DNA of 64,000 bases. Origin: Mycolicibacterium sp. CBMA 247 (GTDB lineage Bacteria; Actinomycetota; Actinomycetes; Mycobacteriales; Mycobacteriaceae). Position numbers and translations under genes: made by a program. Within the stretch, counting starts at the first letter, position 1. The number at the start of each line of letters is the position of its first letter. The DNA lies in the NCBI RefSeq assembly GCF_009729095.1, contig NZ_VTGX01000001.1:124001-188000 (forward strand), given 5' to 3'. The notes beneath the pieces were generated by a model, which saw only the letters and a list, made by a program, of their open reading frames with translations, had not been told where the DNA came from and ran no database searches. Below, piece by piece: positions 9,661 through 17,989 of this stretch.

Positions 9661-9990
9661 ATGCACGAGATGGCGATCACCCAGAGTGTTGTCGACGCGG
9701 TGTGCGAGCACGCCGCAGGCCGGCGTGTGCGCAGTGTGAAGCTCGAGGTCGGCGCCTTGTGCGCGGTCGTCCCGGACTCCATGCTCTTCTGCTTCGACCT
9801 CGTCACCCAGGGCACGGCGGCCGATGGTGCCCGCCTCGACCTCGACATTCATCCCGGTACCGCACACTGCCGCAGCTGTGGCGCGGACTTCGATCTGCCC
9901 GACCTGATCCTGCTGTGCCCGTGCGGAAGCGCCGATGTCGAGGTGACCGCGGGCCGCGAACTGCGGATTCTCTCCATGGAGGTGAGTTGA
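9661..9990 (+). CDS. hypA: hydrogenase nickel-insertion protein HypA
   Basis: 109 residues. Delivers Ni2+ to the hydrogenase large subunit with HypB. The invariant N-terminal MHEMAIT with His2 as nickel ligand is present. The zinc site is CRSC ... CPCG (two CxxC-type pairs about residues 71-91). Opens the hydrogenase block on the + strand, divergent from recA with 201 bases between. Followed immediately by hypB (1-base gap). Confidence 0.96.
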   Translation: MHEMAITQSVVDAVCEHAAGRRVRSVKLEVGALCAVVPDSMLFCFDLVTQGTAADGARLDLDIHPGTAHCRSCGADFDLPDLILLCPCGSADVEVTAGRELRILSMEVS

Positions 9991-9991
9991 C

Positions 9992-10771
9992 ATGTGCGCA
10001 ACCTGCGGTTGCGGTCAGGACGGGGCCGTCATCACCCTCGCTGGTCACGACCACCCGCATGAGCATCCCCACCCGCACCCACACGACCACTCTCACCAGC
10101 ACCAGGCGCCCGTCGAGACCATCTCGCTGGAGCAGAAAGTGCTGGCCAAGAACGATCTCATCGCCGAGCAGAACCGGCAGTGGCTGGCCGACCGCGGCAT
10201 CGCGGCGCTCAACGTCACCAGCTCGCCCGGCGCGGGTAAGACCACCCTGCTCGAGCGCACGATCCGCGATCTCAGCAGCACCCGGCCGATAGCGGTGATC
10301 GAAGGCGACCAGGAGACCCTGCTCGACGCCGAACGGATCCGGACCGCCGGTGCGCGAGCGGTTCAGGTCAACACCGGGGCCGGCTGCCATCTGGACGCGG
10401 CCATGGTCAGGCGTGCCCTGGAGACGCTCGATCCCGCGTCCGGGACTCTGCTGTTCATCGAGAACGTCGGCAATCTGGTCTGCCCCGCCTTGTTCGACCT
10501 GGGTGAGCACAGCAAGGTCGTGGTCGTGTCGGTGACCGAAGGCGCCGACAAACCGGTGAAGTACCCGCACATGTTCGCTGCCGCCGGCCTGGTGATCCTC
10601 AACAAGATCGACCTGCTGCCCTACGTCGACTTCGACATTGAAACCTGGTGCGGCCATGCCCGATCCGTCAATCCCGGGGTGACGATCCTGCTGGCTTCGG
10701 CCACCCGGGGAGACGGCCTACCGGCCTGGTACGACTGGCTTGACTCAGCCGTCAAAATCCCGCCCCGTTGA
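9992..10771 (+). CDS. hypB: hydrogenase nickel-incorporation GTPase HypB
   Basis: 259 residues. GTPase and nickel chaperone working with HypA. The N-terminus has the high-affinity metal motif MCATCGCG, then a His-rich stretch (about residues 18-36, alternating HDHPHEHPHPHPHDH) that should store nickel. SIMIBI GTPase motifs: SSPGAGKTTLLE (P-loop), EGDQETLLDAERI, IENVGNLVCP (metal-sensing Cys) and NKIDLLPY (base specificity). The strong His run suggests adaptation to low nickel. Begins one base after the hypA stop. Confidence 0.97.
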   Translation: MCATCGCGQDGAVITLAGHDHPHEHPHPHPHDHSHQHQAPVETISLEQKVLAKNDLIAEQNRQWLADRGIAALNVTSSPGAGKTTLLERTIRDLSSTRPIAVIEGDQETLLDAERIRTAGARAVQVNTGAGCHLDAAMVRRALETLDPASGTLLFIENVGNLVCPALFDLGEHSKVVVVSVTEGADKPVKYPHMFAAAGLVILNKIDLLPYVDFDIETWCGHARSVNPGVTILLASATRGDGLPAWYDWLDSAVKIPPR

Positions 10772-10879
10772 CAAGGCTTTCCACCCGGAGTAAACCCAGG
10801 TTTCAGCGCTGGAGAAAATGGCGCGCGTCTGAAACGAGACGTTGGGGCTCACAGCCCGGGCCCCGGAAAGCTGTGACCT

Positions 10880-11935
10880 ATGCCAACCGAGGCAGCAGTC
10901 AAAGCAGAAGAGGCACTGATCCACGTGCTGTGGATCAACGCCGGTCTGAGTTGTGATGGCGATTCGGTGGCGTTGACTGCCGCCACCCAACCGAGCATCG
11001 AGGAGATTGCCCTGGGGGCACTCCCCGGCCTGCCCAAGGTCGCCGTCCATTGGCCCCTGATCGACTTCGAGTGCGGGCCTAGTGGAGGCGCCGACGATTT
11101 TCTCGCCTGGTTCTTCAAAGCCGATCGCGGCGAACTGGATCCGTTCGTCCTGGTCGTCGAGGGATCGATTCCGAACGAGCAACTCAAGAGCGAAGGCTAT
11201 TGGTGCGGATTCGGCAACAATCCGGCCACCAATCAGCCGATGACCACCAGTGAATGGCTGGATCGGCTGACACCCAAGGCCACTGCCGTGGTGGCGGCGG
11301 GCACCTGCGCCACGTACGGCGGGATTCACGCCATGGCCGGCAACCCGACCGGAGCCATGGGGGTGCCCGACTATCTCGGTTGGGACTGGAAGAGCAAGGC
11401 GGGCATTCCGATCGTCTGCGTCCCGGGTTGCCCGATCCAACCCGACAACCTCGCCGAGACGTTGACCTACCTGCTCTACATGGCCACCGACCAGGCGCCG
11501 ATGATCCCGCTCGACGAGGCGTTGCGGCCCAGGTGGCTGTTCGGCAGCACCGTGCACGAGGGGTGTGACCGAGCCGGCTACTACGAGCAGGGCGACTTTG
11601 CGACCGAGTACGGATCGCCGAAATGCATTGTGAAACTGGGCTGTTGGGGCCCGGTAGTGAAATGCAATGTGCCCAAACGGGGCTGGATCAACGGTATCGG
11701 CGGCTGCCCGAATGTCGGCGGTATCTGCATCGGATGCACGATGCCCGGGTTCCCGGACAAGTTCATGCCGTTCATGGATGAACCGCCGGGCGGCAAGGTG
11801 TCTACCACGGCATCGATGATGTACGGATCGGTGATCCGCAACCTGCGCCGCGTCACCGGACGCACCGTCGACCAAGAGCCCAGGTGGCGCCACCGCGGGA
11901 CGACGCTGGAGACCGGGGCGACCCGCACCTGGTAG
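10880..11935 (+). CDS. hhyS: group 1h [NiFe] hydrogenase small subunit HhyS
   Basis: 351 residues. Carries the Fe-S relay that takes electrons from the NiFe site. There is no Tat signal and no C-terminal membrane anchor, as expected for group 1h. The proximal-cluster CxxC is C25-x-x-D28: an Asp replaces the second Cys, the hallmark of actinobacterial oxygen-insensitive enzymes. Other probable proximal ligands are C143 (GTCATYGG) and C184 (VPGCPIQP). The distal site is H226, C229, C249, C255. At the medial site C262, C276, C283 and C286 are available; C276 takes the place of the Pro that gives a 3Fe cluster in standard enzymes, so a 4Fe cluster is expected. 109 bases separate it from hypB, room for a separate promoter. 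Confidence 0.96.
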   Translation: MPTEAAVKAEEALIHVLWINAGLSCDGDSVALTAATQPSIEEIALGALPGLPKVAVHWPLIDFECGPSGGADDFLAWFFKADRGELDPFVLVVEGSIPNEQLKSEGYWCGFGNNPATNQPMTTSEWLDRLTPKATAVVAAGTCATYGGIHAMAGNPTGAMGVPDYLGWDWKSKAGIPIVCVPGCPIQPDNLAETLTYLLYMATDQAPMIPLDEALRPRWLFGSTVHEGCDRAGYYEQGDFATEYGSPKCIVKLGCWGPVVKCNVPKRGWINGIGGCPNVGGICIGCTMPGFPDKFMPFMDEPPGGKVSTTASMMYGSVIRNLRRVTGRTVDQEPRWRHRGTTLETGATRTW

Positions 11936-12029
11936 TGCCACGGTGCCCGAATCCGCCCACCCGCCTTCCACCGCTGCCGGTACACCCGAACATTCTGTAT
12001 CGCAGCGCATTCCATGAAAGAGAAGTTCG

Positions 12030-13826
12030 ATGACGACCACAATTCCCGAACCCTCACAGGTGAAGCGCGAACCAGGTCAGCTGGTGGAGATGTCGTGGGA
12101 TCCCATCACCCGTATCGTCGGCAGTCTCGGCATCTACACCAAGATCGACTTCGACAACCGTGAGGTCGTCGAATGCCACAGCACGTCCTCGATCTTCCGC
12201 GGCTATTCGATCTTCATGAGGGGCAAGGATCCTCGTGACGCGCACTTCATCACCAGCCGCATCTGCGGGATCTGCGGCGACAACCATGCCACCTGTTCGT
12301 GCTACTGCCAGAACATGGCCTACGGGGTCAAGCCCCCACACCTCGGTGAGTGGCTGATCAATCTCGGCGAGGCCGCCGAGTACATGTTCGACCACAACAT
12401 CTTCCAGGAGAACCTGGTCGGCGTGGACTACTGCGAGAAGATGGTGTCCGAGACCAATCCGAGCGTGCTGGCCAAGGCGGAAAATACCGCGGCACCTCAT
12501 GCCGACGCCCACGGATACCGCACGATCGCCGACATCATGCGTACCCTCAACCCGTTCACCGGCGAGTTCTACCGGGAGGCCCTGCAGGTCAGCCGCTGGA
12601 CCCGGGAGATGTTCTGCCTGATGGAAGGCCGCCACGTGCACCCGTCCACGCTGTATCCCGGCGGTATCGGCACCACCGCCACCGTGCAGTTGATGACGGA
12701 CTACGTGACCCGGCTGATGCGCTACGTCGAGTTCATGAAGAAGGTCGTCCCGATGCACGACGACCTGTTCGACTTCTTCTACGAAGCCCTCCCCGGCTAC
12801 GACAAGGTCGGTCTGCGACGGACCCTGCTCGGCTGCTGGGGCTCGTTCCAGGACCCCGAGGTGTGCAACTTCGCCTACAAGGACATGGAGCGCTGGGGTA
12901 ATGCCATGTTCGTCACCCCTGGCGTGATCGTCGACGGCAAGCTCCTCACGCACTCCCTGGTGGACATCAACCTCGGCATCCGAATCCTGTTGGGCCACAG
13001 CTACTACGATGACTGGACCGACCAGGAGATGTTCGTCAAGACCGATCCGCTGGGCAATCCGATCGACCGCCGCCATCCCTGGAACCAGCACACCAACCCC
13101 AAGCCACGCAAGCGCGACTTCGACGAGTCCTACAGCTGGGTGATGTCGCCACGCTGGTACGACGGCAAGGAGCACCTGGCGCTGGACACCGGTGGCGGAC
13201 CGCTGGCCCGGCTGTGGTCCACTGCGCTGTCCGGACTCGTCGACATCGGCTATGTCAAGGCCACCGGCAGCAGCGTGCAGATCAACCTGCCGAAGACCGC
13301 GCTGAAGGGACCCGTCGAGCTCGAATGGAAGATCCCGGCCAAGGGCAGCAACACGATCGAACGCAATCGGGCCCGCACCTACTTCCAGGCTTATGCCGCG
13401 GCCTGCGCGCTGCACTTCGCCGAGCAGGCGCTGGGCGAGATCCGCGCCGGGCGCACCAAGACCTGGGAGCGCTTCGAGGTTCCCGACGAGGGCATCGGAT
13501 GCGGATTCACCGAGGCGGTGCGCGGCGTGCTCAGCCATCACATGGTGATCCGGGACGGCAAGATCGCGAACTACCACCCGTATCCGCCGACCCCGTGGAA
13601 CGCCAGTCCTCGCGACACCTACGGCACACCGGGACCGTATGAGGATGCGGTGCAGGGCCAGCCGATCTTCGAGGAGAACGACAGGGAGCACTTCAAGGGC
13701 ATCGACGTGATGCGCACGGTGCGCAGTTTCGACCCGTGCCTGCCATGTGGCGTCCACATGTACCTGGGCGAGGGGAAATCACTGGACCTGTTGCACTCCC
13801 CCACCCAAGCAGCCACCGGGGAGTGA
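12030..13826 (+). CDS. hhyL: group 1h [NiFe] hydrogenase large subunit HhyL
   Basis: 598 residues. Holds the NiFe(CN)2CO active site that splits H2. The N-terminal L1 motif is RICGICGDNH (Cys79, Cys82). The C-terminal L2 motif is DPCLPCGVH (Cys570, Cys573, His576). A 22-residue extension beyond His576 (MYLGEGKSLD...) should be removed by the maturation protease after nickel insertion. The sequence resembles MSMEG_2719-type Hhy, which oxidises atmospheric H2 during carbon starvation. 94 bases after hhyS; followed after 3 bases by the relay protein gene. Confidence 0.97.
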   Translation: MTTTIPEPSQVKREPGQLVEMSWDPITRIVGSLGIYTKIDFDNREVVECHSTSSIFRGYSIFMRGKDPRDAHFITSRICGICGDNHATCSCYCQNMAYGVKPPHLGEWLINLGEAAEYMFDHNIFQENLVGVDYCEKMVSETNPSVLAKAENTAAPHADAHGYRTIADIMRTLNPFTGEFYREALQVSRWTREMFCLMEGRHVHPSTLYPGGIGTTATVQLMTDYVTRLMRYVEFMKKVVPMHDDLFDFFYEALPGYDKVGLRRTLLGCWGSFQDPEVCNFAYKDMERWGNAMFVTPGVIVDGKLLTHSLVDINLGIRILLGHSYYDDWTDQEMFVKTDPLGNPIDRRHPWNQHTNPKPRKRDFDESYSWVMSPRWYDGKEHLALDTGGGPLARLWSTALSGLVDIGYVKATGSSVQINLPKTALKGPVELEWKIPAKGSNTIERNRARTYFQAYAAACALHFAEQALGEIRAGRTKTWERFEVPDEGIGCGFTEAVRGVLSHHMVIRDGKIANYHPYPPTPWNASPRDTYGTPGPYEDAVQGQPIFEENDREHFKGIDVMRTVRSFDPCLPCGVHMYLGEGKSLDLLHSPTQAATGE

Positions 13827-13829
13827 CAC

Positions 13830-14744
13830 ATGCCGCCCGCCCCGACGCCGGTCGGAGACAACCACGAAGACGACACGCGGTGGCGCACGGCGGGTGATCG
13901 GATAGAGGCCCTGCTGGACGCCAGCGCGGCCAAAGGTCCCGGCGCGCTGGAGAACGCCGAACAACTCGTGCGCGAGCTCACCGACCTCTACGGTGCCGCT
14001 CTGGAACGCCTGCTGCTGATCGCGACGAACCGTTGCCCCGAGCTGGCAGAGGCGGTCACCGAGGCTGTGGTCGCCGACAACCTGGTGGCCAGTCTGCTGT
14101 TGGTGCACGGGCTGCACCCGCATCCGGTGCACCGCCGGGTCGCCGACGCACTCGAGAATGTCCGCCCTTACCTCGGATCCCATGGCGGTGATGTCGATCT
14201 GATCGAGGTCGACGGCCCGGTCGTGCGGCTACGGTTCACCGGCAGCTGCAAGAGCTGCCCGTCGTCAGCCGCCACGCTCGAGCTGACCATCGAGGACGCG
14301 ATCAGGGCGGCCGCGCCGGAAATCTCGTCGATCGATGTCGTCACCGACATTCCCGAGCCGAATCTGATACCCGTGCAATCCCTGCTGGCCCGGGTGCACC
14401 CCGAAGGGCATCGGCACGCCACCTGGTGGCCGGTTCCTGCGCTCGACGAGTTGGCTCCGGGTGAGGTCGGCGGATTCGCGGTCGGCGGCACCGCGGTGCT
14501 GGCCTGCCGAATCGGCGCGCAGCTGTTCGTCTACCGGGATCGCTGTCCGAAGTGCACCCGCGGGCTGGCCGGCGCCGGGCTGACCGGCTCGGTACTGCAC
14601 TGTCCGCACTGCGATTCCGGTTTCGACGTGGTGCATGCGGGGATCGGCACCAACGGCGAATCCGGTTCGCACCTGGAGCCGATTCCACTCCTGGTGCGCG
14701 ACGGGGTGCGCTCGATCGCCCTGGCCGAGGAGGTCGCGTCGTGA
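13830..14744 (+). CDS. hhyE: HhyE-type iron-sulfur protein: NifU-like domain plus four-Cys Rieske-like domain
   Basis: 304 residues in three parts. Residues 1-105 are helical. Residues ~106-172 form a NifU C-terminal-like scaffold with GSCKSCPSS (Cys140, Cys143) preceded by VRPYLGSHGGDVDL. Residues ~195-300 resemble a Rieske fold, but the ligand pairs are CPKC (239/242) and CPHC (258/261), i.e. four Cys instead of two Cys and two His, which suggests a rubredoxin-type iron, [2Fe-2S] or zinc site. By position it matches MSMEG_2718, proposed to pass electrons from HhySL towards the quinone pool. That role is from literature, the metal content is inference. Confidence 0.85.
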   Translation: MPPAPTPVGDNHEDDTRWRTAGDRIEALLDASAAKGPGALENAEQLVRELTDLYGAALERLLLIATNRCPELAEAVTEAVVADNLVASLLLVHGLHPHPVHRRVADALENVRPYLGSHGGDVDLIEVDGPVVRLRFTGSCKSCPSSAATLELTIEDAIRAAAPEISSIDVVTDIPEPNLIPVQSLLARVHPEGHRHATWWPVPALDELAPGEVGGFAVGGTAVLACRIGAQLFVYRDRCPKCTRGLAGAGLTGSVLHCPHCDSGFDVVHAGIGTNGESGSHLEPIPLLVRDGVRSIALAEEVAS

Positions 14745-15373
14745 CCGGGCCGATGGACGTGCTGGCCCGCATCCGCGCCACCACGGGTCCACCCGAGCGG
14801 GACGGCGAGAGCTGCGAGATGTGTGCCGAGCCGATCACCGAACCGCATCAGCATGTGGTCAATGTCGCAGGGCGGCAACTGATGTGCGTGTGTCGCGGCT
14901 GCTATCTGCTGTTCACCGACAGCCACGCACAGCTGCGCTACCGCGCCGTCGGCGACCGGTACCTGAGGTTCGCCGATTTCGCTCTGGGCCGACGTGTTTG
15001 GGAGGCGATGCAGATACCGGTCGGTCTGGCGTTCTTCTTCCGGAACTCGGCACTGGGACGTGTGGTCGCGTTCTATCCCGGCCCCGCCGGGGCAACCGAA
15101 TCCGAACTGCCACTGGACGCCTGGGCCACCGTCCGGGGCGCCGACCCGCGAGTGGACCTGATCGCCGAGGACACCGAGGCATTGCTGGTGCGGATCCTCG
15201 ACGATGACACCCGGCCACCCGCATGCTATGTGGTGCCCATCGATGCCTGCTACGAGTTCGTCGGACGGCTGCGGATGTTGTGGCGCGGATTCGACGGTGG
15301 CAGCGACGTGCACAACTACGTCGACGAATTCTTCGGCAGTCTGGCCGACCGCAGCACAGTGGTGACGAGATGA
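14741..15373 (+). CDS. DUF5947-type hydrogenase-associated protein with Cys-rich N-terminus
   Basis: 210 residues from a GTG that overlaps the hhyE stop (GTGA). The N-terminus has a zinc-ribbon-like Cys set: C25-x2-C28, then H36/H38, C49-x-C51-x2-C54, followed by YLLF. The remainder (~residues 60-210) is a mixed alpha/beta domain without recognised motifs. The family occurs beside group 1h hydrogenases in actinobacteria; its function is unknown. The Cys cluster suggests metal or cluster binding and perhaps a part in assembly or electron transfer. Its stop overlaps the next ATG (ATGA). Confidence 0.75.
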   Translation: MTGPMDVLARIRATTGPPERDGESCEMCAEPITEPHQHVVNVAGRQLMCVCRGCYLLFTDSHAQLRYRAVGDRYLRFADFALGRRVWEAMQIPVGLAFFFRNSALGRVVAFYPGPAGATESELPLDAWATVRGADPRVDLIAEDTEALLVRILDDDTRPPACYVVPIDACYEFVGRLRMLWRGFDGGSDVHNYVDEFFGSLADRSTVVTR

Positions 15374-16041
15374 CCGGCCCGAACGGCAACCCCACCGCGA
15401 ACGCCCCGACCGACGTCACGTTCGCGGTCCTCGACATGGCGCCCGAACCGTATGCGGTGACCCCGATCCTGACCGCCCGGATCGGCATCACCGCCGTCGG
15501 CGATACCCCGGTACACGCGATCGCGCTGCGCTGCCAGGTCCGCATCGAACCGGGGCGGCGAAACTACACCGACGAGGAAGCCGCCGGACTGCTCGACCTG
15601 TTCGGCCCGCGGGAACGCTGGGCCATGACACAACACACCTTCCTGTGGCAGCACAGCACCGCGATGGTGCCCGGATTCGCCGGTAGTACCCACGTCGAGC
15701 TTCCCCTGACCGGTACCTATGATTTCGACGTCGCGGCGGCGAAGTACCTGCACGCACTGCGCGGCGGCTCGGTGCCGCTGCGATTTCTGTTCAGCGGCAC
15801 CGTCTTCACGCCGGGTACCCGCGGATTCGCGGTCCAGCAGATTCCGTGGGACCGCGAGGACCCATTCGACATGCCGGTGTCGGTGTGGCAACAGCTGATG
15901 GCACAGCACTTTCCGAACACGGGGTGGCTGCGGCTCGGCCATGACACCCTCGACGAGCTGGTCTCCTACAAGACCCGGTGGGGCATGCTGTCGTTCGACG
16001 AAGCGATCGACACCCTGCTGGCACGGCAGGAAATCCGATGA
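15370..16041 (+). CDS. DUF6084-type hydrogenase-associated protein
   Basis: 223 residues, no signal peptide, no membrane segments and almost no Cys. The middle is rich in beta-strand-like stretches (ALRCQVRIEPGRRNY, HVELPLTGTYDFD, PLRFLFSGTVFTP) and a conserved-looking WDREDPFDMPVSVWQQLM segment, suggesting a beta-sandwich binding module. It overlaps both neighbours by 4 bases, so it is made together with them. Such proteins accompany Hhy hydrogenases; no biochemical role is known. Family name given from memory of similar operons. Confidence 0.72.
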   Translation: MTGPNGNPTANAPTDVTFAVLDMAPEPYAVTPILTARIGITAVGDTPVHAIALRCQVRIEPGRRNYTDEEAAGLLDLFGPRERWAMTQHTFLWQHSTAMVPGFAGSTHVELPLTGTYDFDVAAAKYLHALRGGSVPLRFLFSGTVFTPGTRGFAVQQIPWDREDPFDMPVSVWQQLMAQHFPNTGWLRLGHDTLDELVSYKTRWGMLSFDEAIDTLLARQEIR

Positions 16042-17357
16042 GCGGCAATCTGGAGCCTGTCCTCGCGGTCGCCGACGCCGTCCTCTACGAGGGCTATCTG
16101 CTCTACCCGTACCGGGCGAACTCAGCCAAGAACCAGTGCCGGTGGCAATTCGGCGTACTCGGTCCGACCGACGCCGAGCGATCCGGCATCGGTGAGGACA
16201 GCTCGCTGTCGGCGCAACTTCTGGTTCGCAGTCACGGGCACCCGCAGATCTCGGTCACGGTCCGGTTCCTGCAGCTGCAACGCCGAACCGCCGAACGCCG
16301 CCGCGGCGACGACACCTTCGAACCTGTCGACGAACTCACCGCCGCGGGGCGGTCCTGGCTGAGCTGGGATGAGGCGGTTGAACATCAGATCGCCTTCGGC
16401 CCCTTCGATATCCCCGAGCTGAGGGCATCGCAGACGATTCCCATCGTGGTCGATCCGGGTACCGACATCGAGAGCGTCGACGGTGGCCGGATCGTTCGCC
16501 GCCGTCGCGGTCTGCGTGGCGAGCTCACGGTCCGAGCCGAATCTGACGACGGCCTGGTCCGGCTCACGATGACGGTACGCAACTGTGCCGCACCCGCGCG
16601 CGACAAGGACGATGCGATCGCGGTGTCGTTGATCGGTGCCCACCTCATCACCGAGGTGACCGACGGCGACTTCGTCTCGCTACTGGAGCCCGACGAATCG
16701 GCTGCCGCGGCCGCATCGCGCTGCCTGCGGCACCGGTGCTTCCCGGTGCTCGCCGGGCCGCCCGGCACGCACGACCTGATGCTTGTCTCGCCGATCATCC
16801 TCTACGACCATCCGGAGATCGCCGAACAGAGCCAGGGCGAGCTCTACGACTCCTGCGAGATCGACGAGATCCTCACCTTGCGGGTCATGACGATGACCGA
16901 CGAGGAGAAGGCCAGCGCCCGGGCTACCGATCCCCGGGCAGCCGCGATCATCGACCGGTGTGACTCGATGTCGCCGGAGGCGATGCTCGACCTGCACGGC
17001 GTTCTGCGCAATCCGCATGCCGCGGCCCCCGGCCTGATTCCACAGATTCCCGACGGTATCGACTGGTGGGATCCCTTGGCCGACAACGCCGTGGATCCCG
17101 CCGTCGATGCGGTTCTGATCAACGGGGTGCGTGTCTGCCGCGGCAGCCGGGTGCGGTTGCACCCGTCCCGCCGCGCCGACGCGCAAGACATCTTCTTCGC
17201 AGACCGCACCGCATATGTGGCCTCCGTCCACGAGGACGTCGAGGGCGAACGGCACATCGGTGTCGTCCTCGACGACGACCCGGCCGCGGATCTACACCAG
17301 TGGTACGGCCGTTACCTGTACTTCGCCGCCGACGAAGTCGAGCCACTACCGCAGTGA
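16038..17357 (+). CDS. uncharacterised hydrogenase-operon protein, 439 residues
   Basis: Starts at ATG 16038 inside the stop of the previous gene (ATGA). Soluble and acidic. Visible parts: an N-terminal segment DAVLYEGYLLYPYRANSAKNQCRWQFG, a strand-rich middle (QISVTVRFLQLQ, LTVRAESDDGLVRLTMTV), a CRLHRC-like Cys-His patch near residues 231-236, and a C-terminal beta domain ending VVLDDDPAADLHQWYGRYLYFAADEVEPL. I do not recognise an enzyme family. Conserved position in the operon implies a role in Hhy assembly, scaffolding or electron transfer. Confidence 0.72.
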   Translation: MSGNLEPVLAVADAVLYEGYLLYPYRANSAKNQCRWQFGVLGPTDAERSGIGEDSSLSAQLLVRSHGHPQISVTVRFLQLQRRTAERRRGDDTFEPVDELTAAGRSWLSWDEAVEHQIAFGPFDIPELRASQTIPIVVDPGTDIESVDGGRIVRRRRGLRGELTVRAESDDGLVRLTMTVRNCAAPARDKDDAIAVSLIGAHLITEVTDGDFVSLLEPDESAAAAASRCLRHRCFPVLAGPPGTHDLMLVSPIILYDHPEIAEQSQGELYDSCEIDEILTLRVMTMTDEEKASARATDPRAAAIIDRCDSMSPEAMLDLHGVLRNPHAAAPGLIPQIPDGIDWWDPLADNAVDPAVDAVLINGVRVCRGSRVRLHPSRRADAQDIFFADRTAYVASVHEDVEGERHIGVVLDDDPAADLHQWYGRYLYFAADEVEPLPQ

Positions 17358-17369
17358 GAGGAGTTCGAG

Positions 17370-17489
17370 ATGGAAGTTGTGGGTTGGATCGCCGCCATCG
17401 CAGTCGCGGCGGCCGTGGTCGCCGGGGTACTGGTCGGAATCCGGTCTATCCCCGACGCCCGGCGATACCTGAAGATACGGCGCATGTAG
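17370..17489 (+). CDS. 39-residue single-pass membrane microprotein (DUF6893-like)
   Basis: ATG at 17370, preceded by GAGAGGAG at 17356-17363 with a 6-base spacer. The product has one hydrophobic helix (WIAAIAVAAAVVAGVLVGI) and a basic tail ending RRYLKIRRM, so the tail should face the cytoplasm. Small proteins of this kind occur in actinobacterial Hhy operons. Because HhyS has no anchor, a membrane-tethering or adaptor role is an attractive but untested idea. It is 12 bases after the 439-residue gene and 14 bases before the likely start of the protease. Confidence 0.7.
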   Translation: MEVVGWIAAIAVAAAVVAGVLVGIRSIPDARRYLKIRRM

Positions 17490-17503
17490 CGGCCGGGGGT
17501 GCG

Positions 17504-17986
17504 ATCACGTCTTCAGTTCTGGTAGCCGGCATCGGCAATATCTTTCTCGGTGACGACGGATTCGGCCCCGAGGTGATGCGGCGTCTGCCGCCGAGCCTCG
17601 CGGGCCCGGATGTTCGGCTGTGCGACTACGGCATTCGAGGTGTGCACCTGGCCTACGATCTGCTCGACGGCTGGGATTCCCTTGTCCTTGTCGACGCGTT
17701 GCCCTGCCGGGACCGGCCCGGTGCATTGCACGTGTTCGAGGCCGATCGTGAAAGCCATTCGAGCGCTTCGGGTCTGGATGCACACGCGATGGATCCAGCG
17801 GCGGTGTTCGCCAGCTTGAGGGCATTGGGCGGCAGCCCACCCTTCACCGTCGTCATCGGATGTGAGGTGGCCACCGTGGCTGACGGTATCGGGCTCTCGG
17901 AGCCCGTTGCGGCCGCTGTTCCCGCTGCCGTGACGGCGGTCGGGGCTGCCGTGGCACGGTTGTCGACCCCGGTTACGGAGGGCTGA
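17504..17986 (+). CDS. hydrogenase maturation protease (HupD/HyaD family), start codon unclear
   Basis: About 160 residues. Endopeptidase expected to cut HhyL after His576. The family start strand and nickel-binding Glu/Asp region are visible: LVAGIGNIFLGDDGFGPEV, then LVDALPCRDRPG and the metal-binding region LDAHAMDP, then FTVVIGCEVATV. The domain begins with SSVLVAGIG, but no ATG, GTG or TTG lies in frame just upstream; the nearest is a TTG at 17384 that would add a 40-residue Arg-rich extension encoded over the microprotein. ATC at 17504, three bases after GGGGGT, is the best-placed initiation point, so a non-standard start is possible. Ends 3 bases before hypC. Confidence 0.85.
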   Translation: MTSSVLVAGIGNIFLGDDGFGPEVMRRLPPSLAGPDVRLCDYGIRGVHLAYDLLDGWDSLVLVDALPCRDRPGALHVFEADRESHSSASGLDAHAMDPAAVFASLRALGGSPPFTVVIGCEVATVADGIGLSEPVAAAVPAAVTAVGAAVARLSTPVTEG

Positions 17987-17989
17987 GTC

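Noticed and set aside
8275..9990. 571-codon open frame on the + strand across recA and hypA
   Set aside because: Antisense to recA for most of its length; only its last 109 codons, which are hypA, are real.
12054..13757. 567-codon open frame on the - strand across hhyL
   Set aside because: Antisense to a gene with all hydrogenase motifs; its Arg/Val/Ala-rich product has no family features. High-GC codon bias keeps such frames open.
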